This document shows, in pieces, positions 1 through 7,912 of a stretch of DNA of 32,443 nt. The stretch's first letter is position 1; every line of letters starts with the position of its first letter. The position numbers and the translations under genes were made by a program. This stretch comes from Acidimicrobiales bacterium. Lineage in GTDB: Bacteria; Actinomycetota; Acidimicrobiia; Acidimicrobiales; Ilumatobacteraceae. The stretch spans positions 1-32,443 of the forward strand of contig CANIBN010000007.1 in NCBI GenBank assembly GCA_947465505.1, read 5' to 3'. Below the pieces are notes generated by a model that worked only from the letters and a program-made list of their open reading frames with translations, made no database searches and was not told the DNA's origin.

Positions 1-1177
1 CCTCGACGGTGTGCTGGAACGCCGTGACATCGAAATTGCCCTCTTCGTCGAGGTACTTCAGCAGGTTGATCGAAGCAAGGTTGCACGCCGAATTGTCGAG
101 GTGCATGTACTCCGAGCACGGGTTCGAACCATTGATCCGACCGGTGTTGTGTGCGGTGTGCCACTTGTTGATCGTGCTGTCGAACTGCAGACCCGGGTCT
201 GCGCACTCCCAGGATGCCTGTGCAATTTCGCGCCACAGGTCTCGGGCGCGCATGGTTCGCACGATGGATCCGTCGGTGACGGCCCGCAGGTGCCAGTCCG
301 CGTCATCGCGAACAGCCTGCATGAACTCGTCAGTAACACGAACCGAGTTATTGGCGTTCTGGTACTGGATCGAGAACGAGTCGGTGCCGTCAAGGTCCAT
401 GTCGAAGCCGGCATCACGGAGCACGCGAGCCTTGCGCTCTTCTTTGACCTTGCACCAGATGAACTCTTCGACATCGGGGTGATCGACGTTGAGGATGACC
501 ATCTTGGCGGCACGGCGGGTCTTGCCACCGGACTTGATCGTGCCGGCCGAGGCATCGGCGCCACGCATGAAACTCACCGGACCAGAGGCCGTACCACCGC
601 CCTGGAGCAGTTCCTTCGAGGAACGGATGCGGGAGAGGTTGATACCTGCACCGGAGCCACCTTTGAAGATGGTGCCTTCCTCGCGGTACCAGTTCAAGAT
701 GGAGTCCATCGTGTCGTCTACCGACAGGATGAAGCACGCGCTGGCCTGCTGGGGAACGCCCTTCACACCGATGTTGAACCAAACCGGACTGTTGAAGGCC
801 GCGCGCTGGGTAACGAGGATGAACTTCAACTCGTTGCGGAACGACTCCGCCTCGTTGGCATCGACGAAGTAGCCGCCCTCGACACCCCAATTGGTGATGG
901 TGTCGGCGACACGGTCGATGACCTGACGAAGTGACGACTCACGCTCGGGGGTGCCCAGAGTGCCACGGAAGTACTTCTGCGCAACGATGTTCGTTGCGTT
1001 GAGCGACCAGCCGACCGGGAACTCGACGTCGAGCTGCTCAAAGGCAACCGAGCCGTCCTTCCAGTTGCTGATACGCGCATCACGGCGCTCCCACACGACC
1101 TCGTCGTATGGGTGTGTTCCCGGGGAGGTGAAATGCCGCCCAATACCGATCCCGAGCTGCTCCGGCGCGACCGCCAT
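1..1177 (-). CDS. nrdJ: Vitamin B12-dependent (class II) ribonucleotide reductase, N-terminal part; runs off the left edge of the window
   Basis: My minus-strand translation from ATG at 1177: MAVAPEQLGIGIGRHFTSPGTHPYDEVVWERRDARISNWKDGSVAFEQLDVEFPVGWSLNATNIVAQKYFRGTLGTPERES...FNSPVWFNIGV...SACFILSVDDTMDSILNWYREEGTIFKGGSGAGINLS...GRINGSNPCSEYMHLDNSACNLASINL. Typical NrdJ motifs. Frame stays open to base 1, so the stop-requiring ORF track missed it. SD GAAAGGAA upstream. Confidence 0.95.
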   Translation of the reverse strand, partial: MAVAPEQLGIGIGRHFTSPGTHPYDEVVWERRDARISNWKDGSVAFEQLDVEFPVGWSLNATNIVAQKYFRGTLGTPERESSLRQVIDRVADTITNWGVEGGYFVDANEAESFRNELKFILVTQRAAFNSPVWFNIGVKGVPQQASACFILSVDDTMDSILNWYREEGTIFKGGSGAGINLSRIRSSKELLQGGGTASGPVSFMRGADASAGTIKSGGKTRRAAKMVILNVDHPDVEEFIWCKVKEERKARVLRDAGFDMDLDGTDSFSIQYQNANNSVRVTDEFMQAVRDDADWHLRAVTDGSIVRTMRARDLWREIAQASWECADPGLQFDSTINKWHTAHNTGRINGSNPCSEYMHLDNSACNLASINLLKYLDEEGNFDVTAFQHTVE

Positions 1178-1309
1178 GCTGTGATTCCTTTCGTTCCGTT
1201 CCCGCCCACGGACGTTCCGTGGCTCGTGCACCGACCCGCCACTATCTGGGTCGTTATGTGTTTCCAGTGACGGGGACTCCCCCGAAACCACGTCGCTGAG
1301 TGGATTGAG

Positions 1310-1339
1310 ATTACAGCAGTGTAGTTACAGCCGTGTCAA
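1310..1339 (-). promoter_or_regulatory. Candidate nrdJ sigma70-type promoter: -35 TTGACA (1334-1339), 18-bp spacer, -10 TGTAAT (1310-1315)
   Basis: Reverse complement reads TTGACAcggctgtaactacactgcTGTAAT, upstream of nrdJ with a leader of about 130 nt. Confidence 0.45.
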
Positions 1340-1579
1340 CACTTGTTTGCTGCCGCGTGACGGAATCTCGCCCGGCCTCACCCACAGGGCTCTGGCCTGC
1401 CTGAACGTCCACGGCGGGGGCGCAGGTTCAGGACCGAGATCCCACGACGAAGCCTCCCTCAAAACCCGAAGGTGCGGCGCCGCCCCGTCTGCCGCGGCCC
1501 CCGCCGCAAACGTTCTTGCGTGCGTAACCCTAGAGACATTCGCCTGTGGGGAGAAAGAGGGAAAACCCGTGAATTTCCC

Positions 1580-1662
1580 TGTGGATACCCTGTGCCCAAG
1601 CCGCCTGGCCGATCGCCTGCGGGCGCCGTCCACACCCCTATCCACAGCCCCGGGTGTGGATA
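1580..1662. promoter_or_regulatory. Cluster of three DnaA-box-like sites (TATCCACA/TGTGGATA) at 1580-1587, 1639-1646, 1655-1662
   Basis: Exact 8-mers TGTGGATA, TATCCACA, TGTGGATA within 83 bp of the nrdJ/RibD-like intergenic region; each is one mismatch from the 9-mer TTATCCACA. Confidence 0.5.
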
Positions 1663-1688
1663 TTGGGGATAGGTGCTTCAATCGTGGC

Positions 1689-2375
1689 GTGCAGCGCTTG
1701 TTCCCCACGCCTGAGGTTGGCATCGACCCCGCCGACCTGTACGGCGCGTTGGTGCGTCCTCGACCTACCGACCGGCCGTGGGTGGAACTGTGCATGATCA
1801 CGAGCGTGGACGGCACCACAACCGCAGGTGGTACGTCGGGAGCGCTCGGCAGCACCACCGATACGGCGGTCTTGGCCGCCCTGCGGAGGAGCGCTGACGT
1901 GATCATCGTGGGTTCCACCACCGCACATGCCGAGCGGTACCGGGCGCCCAAGAAGTCCGGCCAGCGAGTCGGTGTGGTGACCGCCTCGGGCAACATCGAT
2001 CCCACACTGCCCCTGTTCGACTCTGGAGCGGGCTTTCTCATCACGACGCGAGACGCACCGTCGCACGGGCTTGACGTGATCCGATCGACCACGACAGCAG
2101 TCGACCTTTCCGGAGCGCTCGCACAACTCGACGTCGCAATGGTGCACGCCGAAGGTGGGCCGACGCTCAACGCCGCACTGCTCGCGCTCGACCTCGTGGA
2201 CGAAGTGAACCTCACGATCGCACCGCAATTGGTGGGTGGAGCAGGTCATCGACTCGCCGCGCCGAGCCCTGACGAGCTACCACGGCACCTTGAACTTGCT
2301 CATGTGTGCAACGACGGCAATTACCTGTTTCTGCGTTACGTCCGGGCGATTCAGCGCGGCAGCACAACACGCTGA
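1689..2375 (+). CDS. RibD C-terminal / dihydrofolate-reductase-like domain protein (pyrimidine reductase family)
   Basis: ...VQRLFPTPEVGIDPADLYGALVRPRPTDRPWVELCMITSVDGTTTAGGTSGALGSTTDTAVLAALRRSADVIIVGSTTAHAERY...VHAEGGPTLNAALLALDLVDEVNLTIAPQLVGG: RibD-C motifs. ORF opens at 1305 but homology-like sequence starts near GTG 1689; GTG 1569 (with AGAGGG upstream) is an alternative start. Confidence 0.8.
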   Translation: MQRLFPTPEVGIDPADLYGALVRPRPTDRPWVELCMITSVDGTTTAGGTSGALGSTTDTAVLAALRRSADVIIVGSTTAHAERYRAPKKSGQRVGVVTASGNIDPTLPLFDSGAGFLITTRDAPSHGLDVIRSTTTAVDLSGALAQLDVAMVHAEGGPTLNAALLALDLVDEVNLTIAPQLVGGAGHRLAAPSPDELPRHLELAHVCNDGNYLFLRYVRAIQRGSTTR

Positions 2376-2824
2376 CCGACCTCGAGCGACGGTCCGCCGT
2401 TCAGTCGAACGAGCTTGCGAATGGTCGAGGTGAGGTCACCCGAGGGCTTCAATGCTCGAGCGATGACCCACATGGTGTCCCCACGCTGAGCCACGTACGT
2501 GCCTCCGGGCACGACAACCTGACCGCGCAAGGTTCCGGCAGCGTCGTCTGAAACCGCTGAAGGAATCTTCTGTTCCGACAGCGGAACCGCCGGCAATACA
2601 GCGTCGCTGGTGGCGTTGATCTGACGCACCAGGAACGACCCGGCCGCCAGAACCGCCACCAAGAGCAGCACAGCAGCGAGGCGACGCTTCACGTAGACCG
2701 AACTGCTCAGGCGACGGCTCCCCGAAGCCGCACCGCCCACGATCAACTGCAGACGAACCGGAGGATTGGGGTTCTCCCACGTGCGACGGTACTCGACGGG
2801 TTCGATCCTGAGCGGCAGTGCCAT
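2351..2824 (-). CDS. Membrane-anchored LysM-domain protein divergent from lexA; candidate SOS-induced cell-division/cell-wall protein (ChiZ/YneA-like position)
   Basis: TM segment RLAAVLLLVAVLAAGSFLV and C-terminal LysM TYVAQRGDTMWVIARALKPSGDLTSTIRKLVRLNGGPSLEVGQRVVLPR; SD AGGAAGGA; SOS box 25 bp upstream of the start. Confidence 0.8.
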   Translation of the reverse strand: MALPLRIEPVEYRRTWENPNPPVRLQLIVGGAASGSRRLSSSVYVKRRLAAVLLLVAVLAAGSFLVRQINATSDAVLPAVPLSEQKIPSAVSDDAAGTLRGQVVVPGGTYVAQRGDTMWVIARALKPSGDLTSTIRKLVRLNGGPSLEVGQRVVLPR

Positions 2825-2848
2825 GGCTGATCCTTCCTGACCTGATGG

Positions 2849-2962
2849 GAACGTTCGTTCCCCAAACGACTGTTCGTAGTGTGCCCGAACGACCGTTCGA
2901 CGTCAACCTCGAAGGGGAACAAAAGTTTGTCGAACCTCTGTTTGCTCTGCGAACTACCGTTC
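2849..2962. promoter_or_regulatory. LexA operator (SOS box) array: perfect GAAC-N4-GTTC at 2849-2860, 2887-2898, 2951-2962; one-mismatch sites at 2864-2875, 2917-2928, 2932-2943
   Basis: GAACgttcGTTC, AAACgactGTTC, GAACgaccGTTC, GAACaaaaGTTT, GAACctctGTTT, GAACtaccGTTC read directly between the divergent LysM gene and lexA. Confidence 0.85.
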
Positions 2963-2977
2963 CCCTAGGATGCAGCC

Positions 2978-3613
2978 ATGCGAGCAACCGGCCTCACTCC
3001 CCGCCAGCGCGAGATCCTCGAATACATCGAGTTGAGCATCAGCGAACGCGGGTTTCCCCCGTCCGTGCGAGAAATCGGCGAGGCAGTTGGACTGAACTCT
3101 CCCTCGACCGTGCACAACCACCTCGAGACCCTGAGCCGCCTTGGCTACCTCGTGCGAGATCCAGCCAAACCACGAGCCATGCTCGTCCGCTACGACTCGG
3201 GCTCGGGTGCAGCACTCGAACGTCGCCCGGTTCGTCACGTTCCCCTCGTGGGTTCCGTAGCGGCCGGGGTGAACGTGCTCGCGGAGGAGAACGTCGAAGA
3301 GGTCCTGCCCCTGCCGCTCGACTTCACCGGCGACGGAGAGTTGTTCATGCTGAAAGTACGCGGCGACTCCATGATCGACGCAGGAATCCTCGACGGCGAC
3401 TACGTCGTTGCACGTCAGCAGAGCGAGGCTCGTAACGGCGACACCGTCGTGGTGGGCATCCCTGGCGACGAGGCAACGGTGAAGACGTGGCAGCGAAAGG
3501 GCAACAAGGTGACGCTCATCCCGCACAACAGCCGATTGTCACCGATGACCTTCGATGCCGGCGAGGTGGAGATCTACGGCAAGGTCGTCACCCTCATGCG
3601 CCGTCTCGACTGA
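2978..3613 (+). CDS. lexA: SOS-response transcriptional repressor LexA
   Basis: MRATGLTPRQREILEYIELSISERGFPPSVREIGEAVGLNSPSTVHNHLETL wHTH; Ala-Gly cleavage site region VGSVAAGVNVLAEENV; catalytic KVRGDSMID and ATVKTW. Confidence 0.98.
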   Translation: MRATGLTPRQREILEYIELSISERGFPPSVREIGEAVGLNSPSTVHNHLETLSRLGYLVRDPAKPRAMLVRYDSGSGAALERRPVRHVPLVGSVAAGVNVLAEENVEEVLPLPLDFTGDGELFMLKVRGDSMIDAGILDGDYVVARQQSEARNGDTVVVGIPGDEATVKTWQRKGNKVTLIPHNSRLSPMTFDAGEVEIYGKVVTLMRRLD

Positions 3614-3627
3614 CGAACCCCGCTCGC

Positions 3628-4698
3628 TCAGCAGCCGCGCTCGAGCAAACCCCGAAGCGCAACGAACGTGCGCTCAATCGGCGCCCTCTCCACTCGCTCG
3701 TCACGCATGTGTGCGAGTGTCGCATCACCGGGGCCGTAGTTGGTTGCGGGAACGCCGTGTTCGGCGAACCGTGCAACATCTGTCCAGCCGAGCTTCGCAT
3801 TCACCGCAAGCGAGTTCTGTTCGACGAGCGCACGCAACAACGGGTGCGAGAGACCGGGCTGTGCCGCCTGGGAAATATCGTCGATCGCAATCTCGTCGTC
3901 GGGTTCGATTACCGGTGCGAGCAGCGCCATGATTGCCGCCATCGCATCGTCTGAGTTCCGATCTGGTGCGAAGCGGTGTGCGATCAGCACCCGAGCCGCA
4001 TCGGGAACCACGTTGCCGGCGATGCCGCCCTCAACGCGAACGGCCTGGAGCGACTCACGATACGTGCAGCCATCAACCACCGGGTCTCGTCCCGGCCACG
4101 CATCAAGCAGGGTCAGCACCTCGCCGAGGCGGTGAATGGCGTTACGCCCCATCCACGGTCGAGCGGTATGGGCCCGAACACCTTTGAGCGTGAGCCAGAA
4201 GCGCAAGACGCCCTGGCACCCGGCTTCTATCTCGCCGTTGGTGGGCTCACCGAGCAGTGCTACGTCACCGACGAGCAGATCAGGGCGCTCCTTGAACAGT
4301 CGCTGGAGGCCGTTGTGTTCGGCCGCCACCTCTTCGGCTTCGTAGAACACGTAGGTCACGTCCGGAACGGGATCGCTCACCGTGCACGCCAGTTCGAGCA
4401 TCACGGCAAGACCCGACTTCATGTCAGCGGTGCCACATCCCCAAAGCACGTCGCCTTCTCGCCTGCTCGGGACGTTGTCTGCGATCGGCACGGTGTCGGT
4501 GTGACCCGCAAGCACCAGTCGCATCGCTCGGCCAAGGGTGGAGCGGGCGACGAGGTTGTTGCCTACCCGATCCACGGTGAGCCACGGTGCACGGGTGCGC
4601 AACTGGTGCTCAATCCAGTCGGTGATCGCCTGTTCGTCATGGCTCTCGGACCGAATGTCGACCAAGGTGGCCGTCAGCGCGAGCAGGTCTGTCGTCAT
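3628..4698 (-). CDS. dapE: Succinyl-diaminopimelate desuccinylase
   Basis: M20 peptidase motifs LVLAGHTDTVPIADNVP, WGCGTADMKSGLAVMLEL, YEAEEVAAEHNG; directly downstream of dapD. Confidence 0.93.
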   Translation of the reverse strand: MTTDLLALTATLVDIRSESHDEQAITDWIEHQLRTRAPWLTVDRVGNNLVARSTLGRAMRLVLAGHTDTVPIADNVPSRREGDVLWGCGTADMKSGLAVMLELACTVSDPVPDVTYVFYEAEEVAAEHNGLQRLFKERPDLLVGDVALLGEPTNGEIEAGCQGVLRFWLTLKGVRAHTARPWMGRNAIHRLGEVLTLLDAWPGRDPVVDGCTYRESLQAVRVEGGIAGNVVPDAARVLIAHRFAPDRNSDDAMAAIMALLAPVIEPDDEIAIDDISQAAQPGLSHPLLRALVEQNSLAVNAKLGWTDVARFAEHGVPATNYGPGDATLAHMRDERVERAPIERTFVALRGLLERGC

Positions 4699-4711
4699 CG
4701 CCCGGCCATCG

Positions 4712-5533
4712 TCAGAGCGCTGCGCCGTGGTCGCGGAGTACCTCGTTGAGTTTCGACTTCTCGTGTCGCTCGCCCGGCTCCAGAGCCTTCACAAGCAGGA
4801 CACAAGGCATGCCGAAGTCTCCACCAGGAAACGTGCGCACCCGAGTGGCGCTTACCGCAACGGTCCACGGAGGCACGATGCCCCGGGAGACCTCACGACC
4901 CGACCAGGCCTCCACGACGGGGATCGACCCGGTGAGAATGCAGCCTGCGCCAAGGACAGCGCCCTCCCCCACCCGGGCACCCTCGGCGACGATGCAGCGA
5001 CTACCAATCAGGCACTCATCACCGACGATCACCGGGGCCGCCTGCGGCGGTTCGAGCACGCCACCGATGCCCACTCCACCGGAGAGATGCACGTTCTTGC
5101 CGATCTGGGCGCATGAGCCAACCGTGGCCCACGTGTCAACCATCGAGCCCGAGCCCACGTAGGCGCCGATGTTTACGTAGCTCGGCATCATCACGACGCC
5201 GGGTTCGAGATGAGCGCCCCAACGTGCACTCGCGCCGGGCACCACCCGCACACCGGCGGCCTGATAGTTGCGCTTCAGCGGGATCTTGTCGGCGTATTCG
5301 AACGGCCCCAACTCGGTGGTCTCCATGGTGGAGAGCTTGAAAAGGAGCAAGATCGCCTGCTTCAGCCATTGATGCACCACGACGTCGTCACCAACCAGTT
5401 CAGCCACCCGGGCCTGACCGCTGTCGAGCAGCTCGATCGCTTCCTTGACGGTTGAGTAGGCGCCTGCGTCGCCGGCCTTCAGGCTGTCGCGGGTGGCCCA
5501 GAGTTCTTCGATGCGGGTCTGCAGCGTGGTCAT
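4712..5533 (-). CDS. dapD: 2,3,4,5-tetrahydropyridine-2,6-dicarboxylate N-succinyltransferase
   Basis: Left-handed beta-helix hexapeptide repeats VVMMPSYVNIGAYVGSGSMVDTWATVGSCAQIGKNVHLSGGVGIGGVLEP. Confidence 0.95.
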   Translation of the reverse strand: MTTLQTRIEELWATRDSLKAGDAGAYSTVKEAIELLDSGQARVAELVGDDVVVHQWLKQAILLLFKLSTMETTELGPFEYADKIPLKRNYQAAGVRVVPGASARWGAHLEPGVVMMPSYVNIGAYVGSGSMVDTWATVGSCAQIGKNVHLSGGVGIGGVLEPPQAAPVIVGDECLIGSRCIVAEGARVGEGAVLGAGCILTGSIPVVEAWSGREVSRGIVPPWTVAVSATRVRTFPGGDFGMPCVLLVKALEPGERHEKSKLNEVLRDHGAAL

Positions 5534-5534
5534 C

Positions 5535-6776
5535 TCAGTTGTGTTCCTCTTCGGAGTCGGGGGGTGGTACCGGCCGCTGCGACGTTAGGGGACGCGTCGG
5601 CGGCGGAGGTGTCTGCCGTTCCCAGCCGGTACTCGGCATCCGCTGAGTCGGGGCGGGGCTGGAGATGGATCCGCTCTCGTCCTCAGAACTCACGATGGGG
5701 GGCAAACCCGGGCCCTGCTGTACCGGATGGGGCTGAACCGGATGGGGCTGAGCCGGACGGGGCTGGGCAGGACGCTGCACCGGCGGTGGCGACTGTTGGG
5801 GTTGCCGAACCGTGGGCGGCGGTGCTTGTGGCGCTCGTCCCTGAATCTGCGGGTTGGTACGCGCAGCGGGCTGACCAGGTTGACCCGCCTGACCGGGACG
5901 CTGCCCGGCCTGGCCCGGGCGAGGACCGCCAGGCTGCACCGGCCGTTGACCGCCCTGCTGCGGGGTTCGCGCTACCGGCGGAGCGGTGGCTGGTCGGGGA
6001 CCCTGAGCCGGGTACGGCGCCTGCTGCGCCGGATAGCCCGCAGCCGGCGCCTGCTGCCCGTAACCCGCGTAACCCTGGCCGTAGCCGCTGCCGCTGTACC
6101 CGCCGGCCGACGAGGCGCCACCCTGTGCCAGGCCAAGCAGAACCGCCCCAACGCCAAACACCACGCCCACTAATCCAACGACGAGGGCGAGCAGCGATGA
6201 CTGCTTGTTGATGGCCTGACCCACCCCGATCGCGAACGGTAATCCGGTGTCTGGGGAGGCGACCTCCAGTCGGTAGTCGCCCACGGTTCCTACCGTCACC
6301 TGACGGTAGGGCTCAGCGACGACACCGCCAGCCTTGACCACCGCAGAAGCCACCGGCGCGCCGAGTTTGAGCGACTTGCCGTCCGAATTGGTCAGCCTCA
6401 GTCCGATCTCCGGCGGGTTCGGGTCTGCTGCAATCGGCACCACATCGGACGTAGAGCAACCGTCATTCGCGCCGTTGATGCGAACGGTGCCCTTGGACAC
6501 GTAATACAGCGTGTACACGCCCGGCTTATCGAACGTGAGGTCCGTGACACAACCCGACAGGGCGCCGGACTGGGCGCTGAGGTTCTTCACCTTCGAGGAG
6601 AACGAATTCTTCCCCGACACGTAGATCGCCCCACCTGCGACGATGCCGAGCAATACGAGGATGACGCCTGCTACGAGCAGAGCGCCTCCAGCGCGGCGTG
6701 CTGTGGGGTAGCCGGGCTGCTGGTACTGCCCGGCCTGATACGGATTCTGTTGGTACGCACCAGGCTGGTACGACAT
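5535..6776 (-). CDS. Hypothetical membrane protein: two TM helices flanking a roughly 140-aa extracytoplasmic domain, long Pro/Gln-rich C-terminal tail
   Basis: TM1 GGALLVAGVILVLLGIVAGGAIYV, TM2 LLALVVGLVGVVFGVGAVLLGLA; tail rich in RPGQAGQ/RPAQPHPVQPHPVQ; start overlaps the dapC stop (TGATG). Confidence 0.85.
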   Translation of the reverse strand: MSYQPGAYQQNPYQAGQYQQPGYPTARRAGGALLVAGVILVLLGIVAGGAIYVSGKNSFSSKVKNLSAQSGALSGCVTDLTFDKPGVYTLYYVSKGTVRINGANDGCSTSDVVPIAADPNPPEIGLRLTNSDGKSLKLGAPVASAVVKAGGVVAEPYRQVTVGTVGDYRLEVASPDTGLPFAIGVGQAINKQSSLLALVVGLVGVVFGVGAVLLGLAQGGASSAGGYSGSGYGQGYAGYGQQAPAAGYPAQQAPYPAQGPRPATAPPVARTPQQGGQRPVQPGGPRPGQAGQRPGQAGQPGQPAARTNPQIQGRAPQAPPPTVRQPQQSPPPVQRPAQPRPAQPHPVQPHPVQQGPGLPPIVSSEDESGSISSPAPTQRMPSTGWERQTPPPPTRPLTSQRPVPPPDSEEEHN

Positions 6777-7912
6777 CAGCGGTTGCCTCCCGGGCCGACC
6801 CCGAGCCTCGTTCCGACAAGGGCCAGTTTGTCATCTGGTTGCACCACCGCAACCCGAACGTTCTGGGCACCACCCGCTCCGTAGAAGTCACCGGGGCTCA
6901 CCAGTGCCCCGCCCTCCCGAGCCAGTCGCTCGGCAAAGGCCCAGCCATCTTGGGCATCGAACCAGAGGTAGAAGCCACCTGCCGGAAGTTCGATGTCGAT
7001 ACCCGACCACCTGCTGAGCACGGTCGCCATAGTGTCGAGGCGCCTCAGGTAGATGTCGCGCTGCACCATGACGTGGTCGTCGTCAGCAAGCGCCACGGCT
7101 GCGGCCGCCTGTGCCGGTCCGGGCACCATCATGCCAACGTGCTTTCGGACCTCTTTGAGGTACTCGACGATCTCGGCATCACCGGCGTAGAAGCCCACGC
7201 GGAGACCAGCGAGGTTTGACCGCTTCGACACCGAGTGCACCGCCACCACGCCCTCGAGACCGTGCTCGAGGATCGTGCGACCACGTCCGTTCCAGGTGAA
7301 CTCCACGTAGCACTCGTCGCTGAACACCGGCACTCCGTGCTTGCGGCCCCACGCCGCGGCAGCGCCGAGGTCGTCAAGCGCGCCGGTGGGATTGCTCGGG
7401 CTGTTCACCCACAACACCAAGGCTCGTCGTGCATCGTCATCGCTGATGGCGGAGAGGTCGAGGCCGCCCGAGGGCAGCGGCGGAATGGCGACGGCGCGGC
7501 AGCCGGCGAGGATGGCACCCATCTCATAGGTTGGATAGGCCACCGCGGGGTACAGCACCGTGTCACGAGACGGCGTGCGCAGTTTGAGCCACTGGGGCAG
7601 CGTTCCCACAAATTCCTTCGTGCCGATGCATGCAGCAATTTGGCCGAGCGGTACCTCTACGTCGAAACGCCGTCTCATCCACGAAGCAATGGAGGTCCTG
7701 AGGGCGTCGGTCCCAATCGACGGCGGATAGCCGCGCTCGGTGTTGGAGGACGCCAGTGCATCGATCACCGCACGAGGTGGTGGGTCGCACGGAGTTCCGA
7801 TCGAGAGGTCAACGAGGCCACCGTCAAAGGAGGATGCGAGCGGCTTGAACCGATCGAGTCGGTCGTAGGGGTACGGGGGCGGTACGAAGCCGCCCTCGGG
7901 GTTCGTGCTCAC
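6776..7912 (-). CDS. dapC: N-succinyldiaminopimelate aminotransferase (class I/II PLP aminotransferase)
   Basis: YPAVAYPTYEMGAILAG, LVLWVNSPSNPTGALDDL, VFSDECYVEFTWNG, VHSVSKRSNLAGLRVGF; located among dap genes. Confidence 0.9.
   Translation of the reverse strand: MSTNPEGGFVPPPYPYDRLDRFKPLASSFDGGLVDLSIGTPCDPPPRAVIDALASSNTERGYPPSIGTDALRTSIASWMRRRFDVEVPLGQIAACIGTKEFVGTLPQWLKLRTPSRDTVLYPAVAYPTYEMGAILAGCRAVAIPPLPSGGLDLSAISDDDARRALVLWVNSPSNPTGALDDLGAAAAWGRKHGVPVFSDECYVEFTWNGRGRTILEHGLEGVVAVHSVSKRSNLAGLRVGFYAGDAEIVEYLKEVRKHVGMMVPGPAQAAAAVALADDDHVMVQRDIYLRRLDTMATVLSRWSGIDIELPAGGFYLWFDAQDGWAFAERLAREGGALVSPGDFYGAGGAQNVRVAVVQPDDKLALVGTRLGVGPGGNR

Noticed and set aside
1178-1340. Cobalamin riboswitch upstream of nrdJ
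   Set aside because: Looked for the conserved B12-box and core motifs because B12-dependent RNR genes can carry one; not recognisable by eye, so not called.
1305-1688. N-terminal 128 residues of the 356-aa RibD-like ORF as real coding sequence
   Set aside because: Compositionally unlike the rest, overlaps the nrdJ promoter region and DnaA boxes; homology-like sequence begins near GTG 1689.
5726-5960. Tandem G-rich repeats (ggatggggctgaaccggatggggctgagc...) as a possible regulatory repeat or CRISPR-like array
   Set aside because: They are the coding sequence of the Pro/Gln-rich tail of the dap-operon membrane protein; degenerate and in frame.
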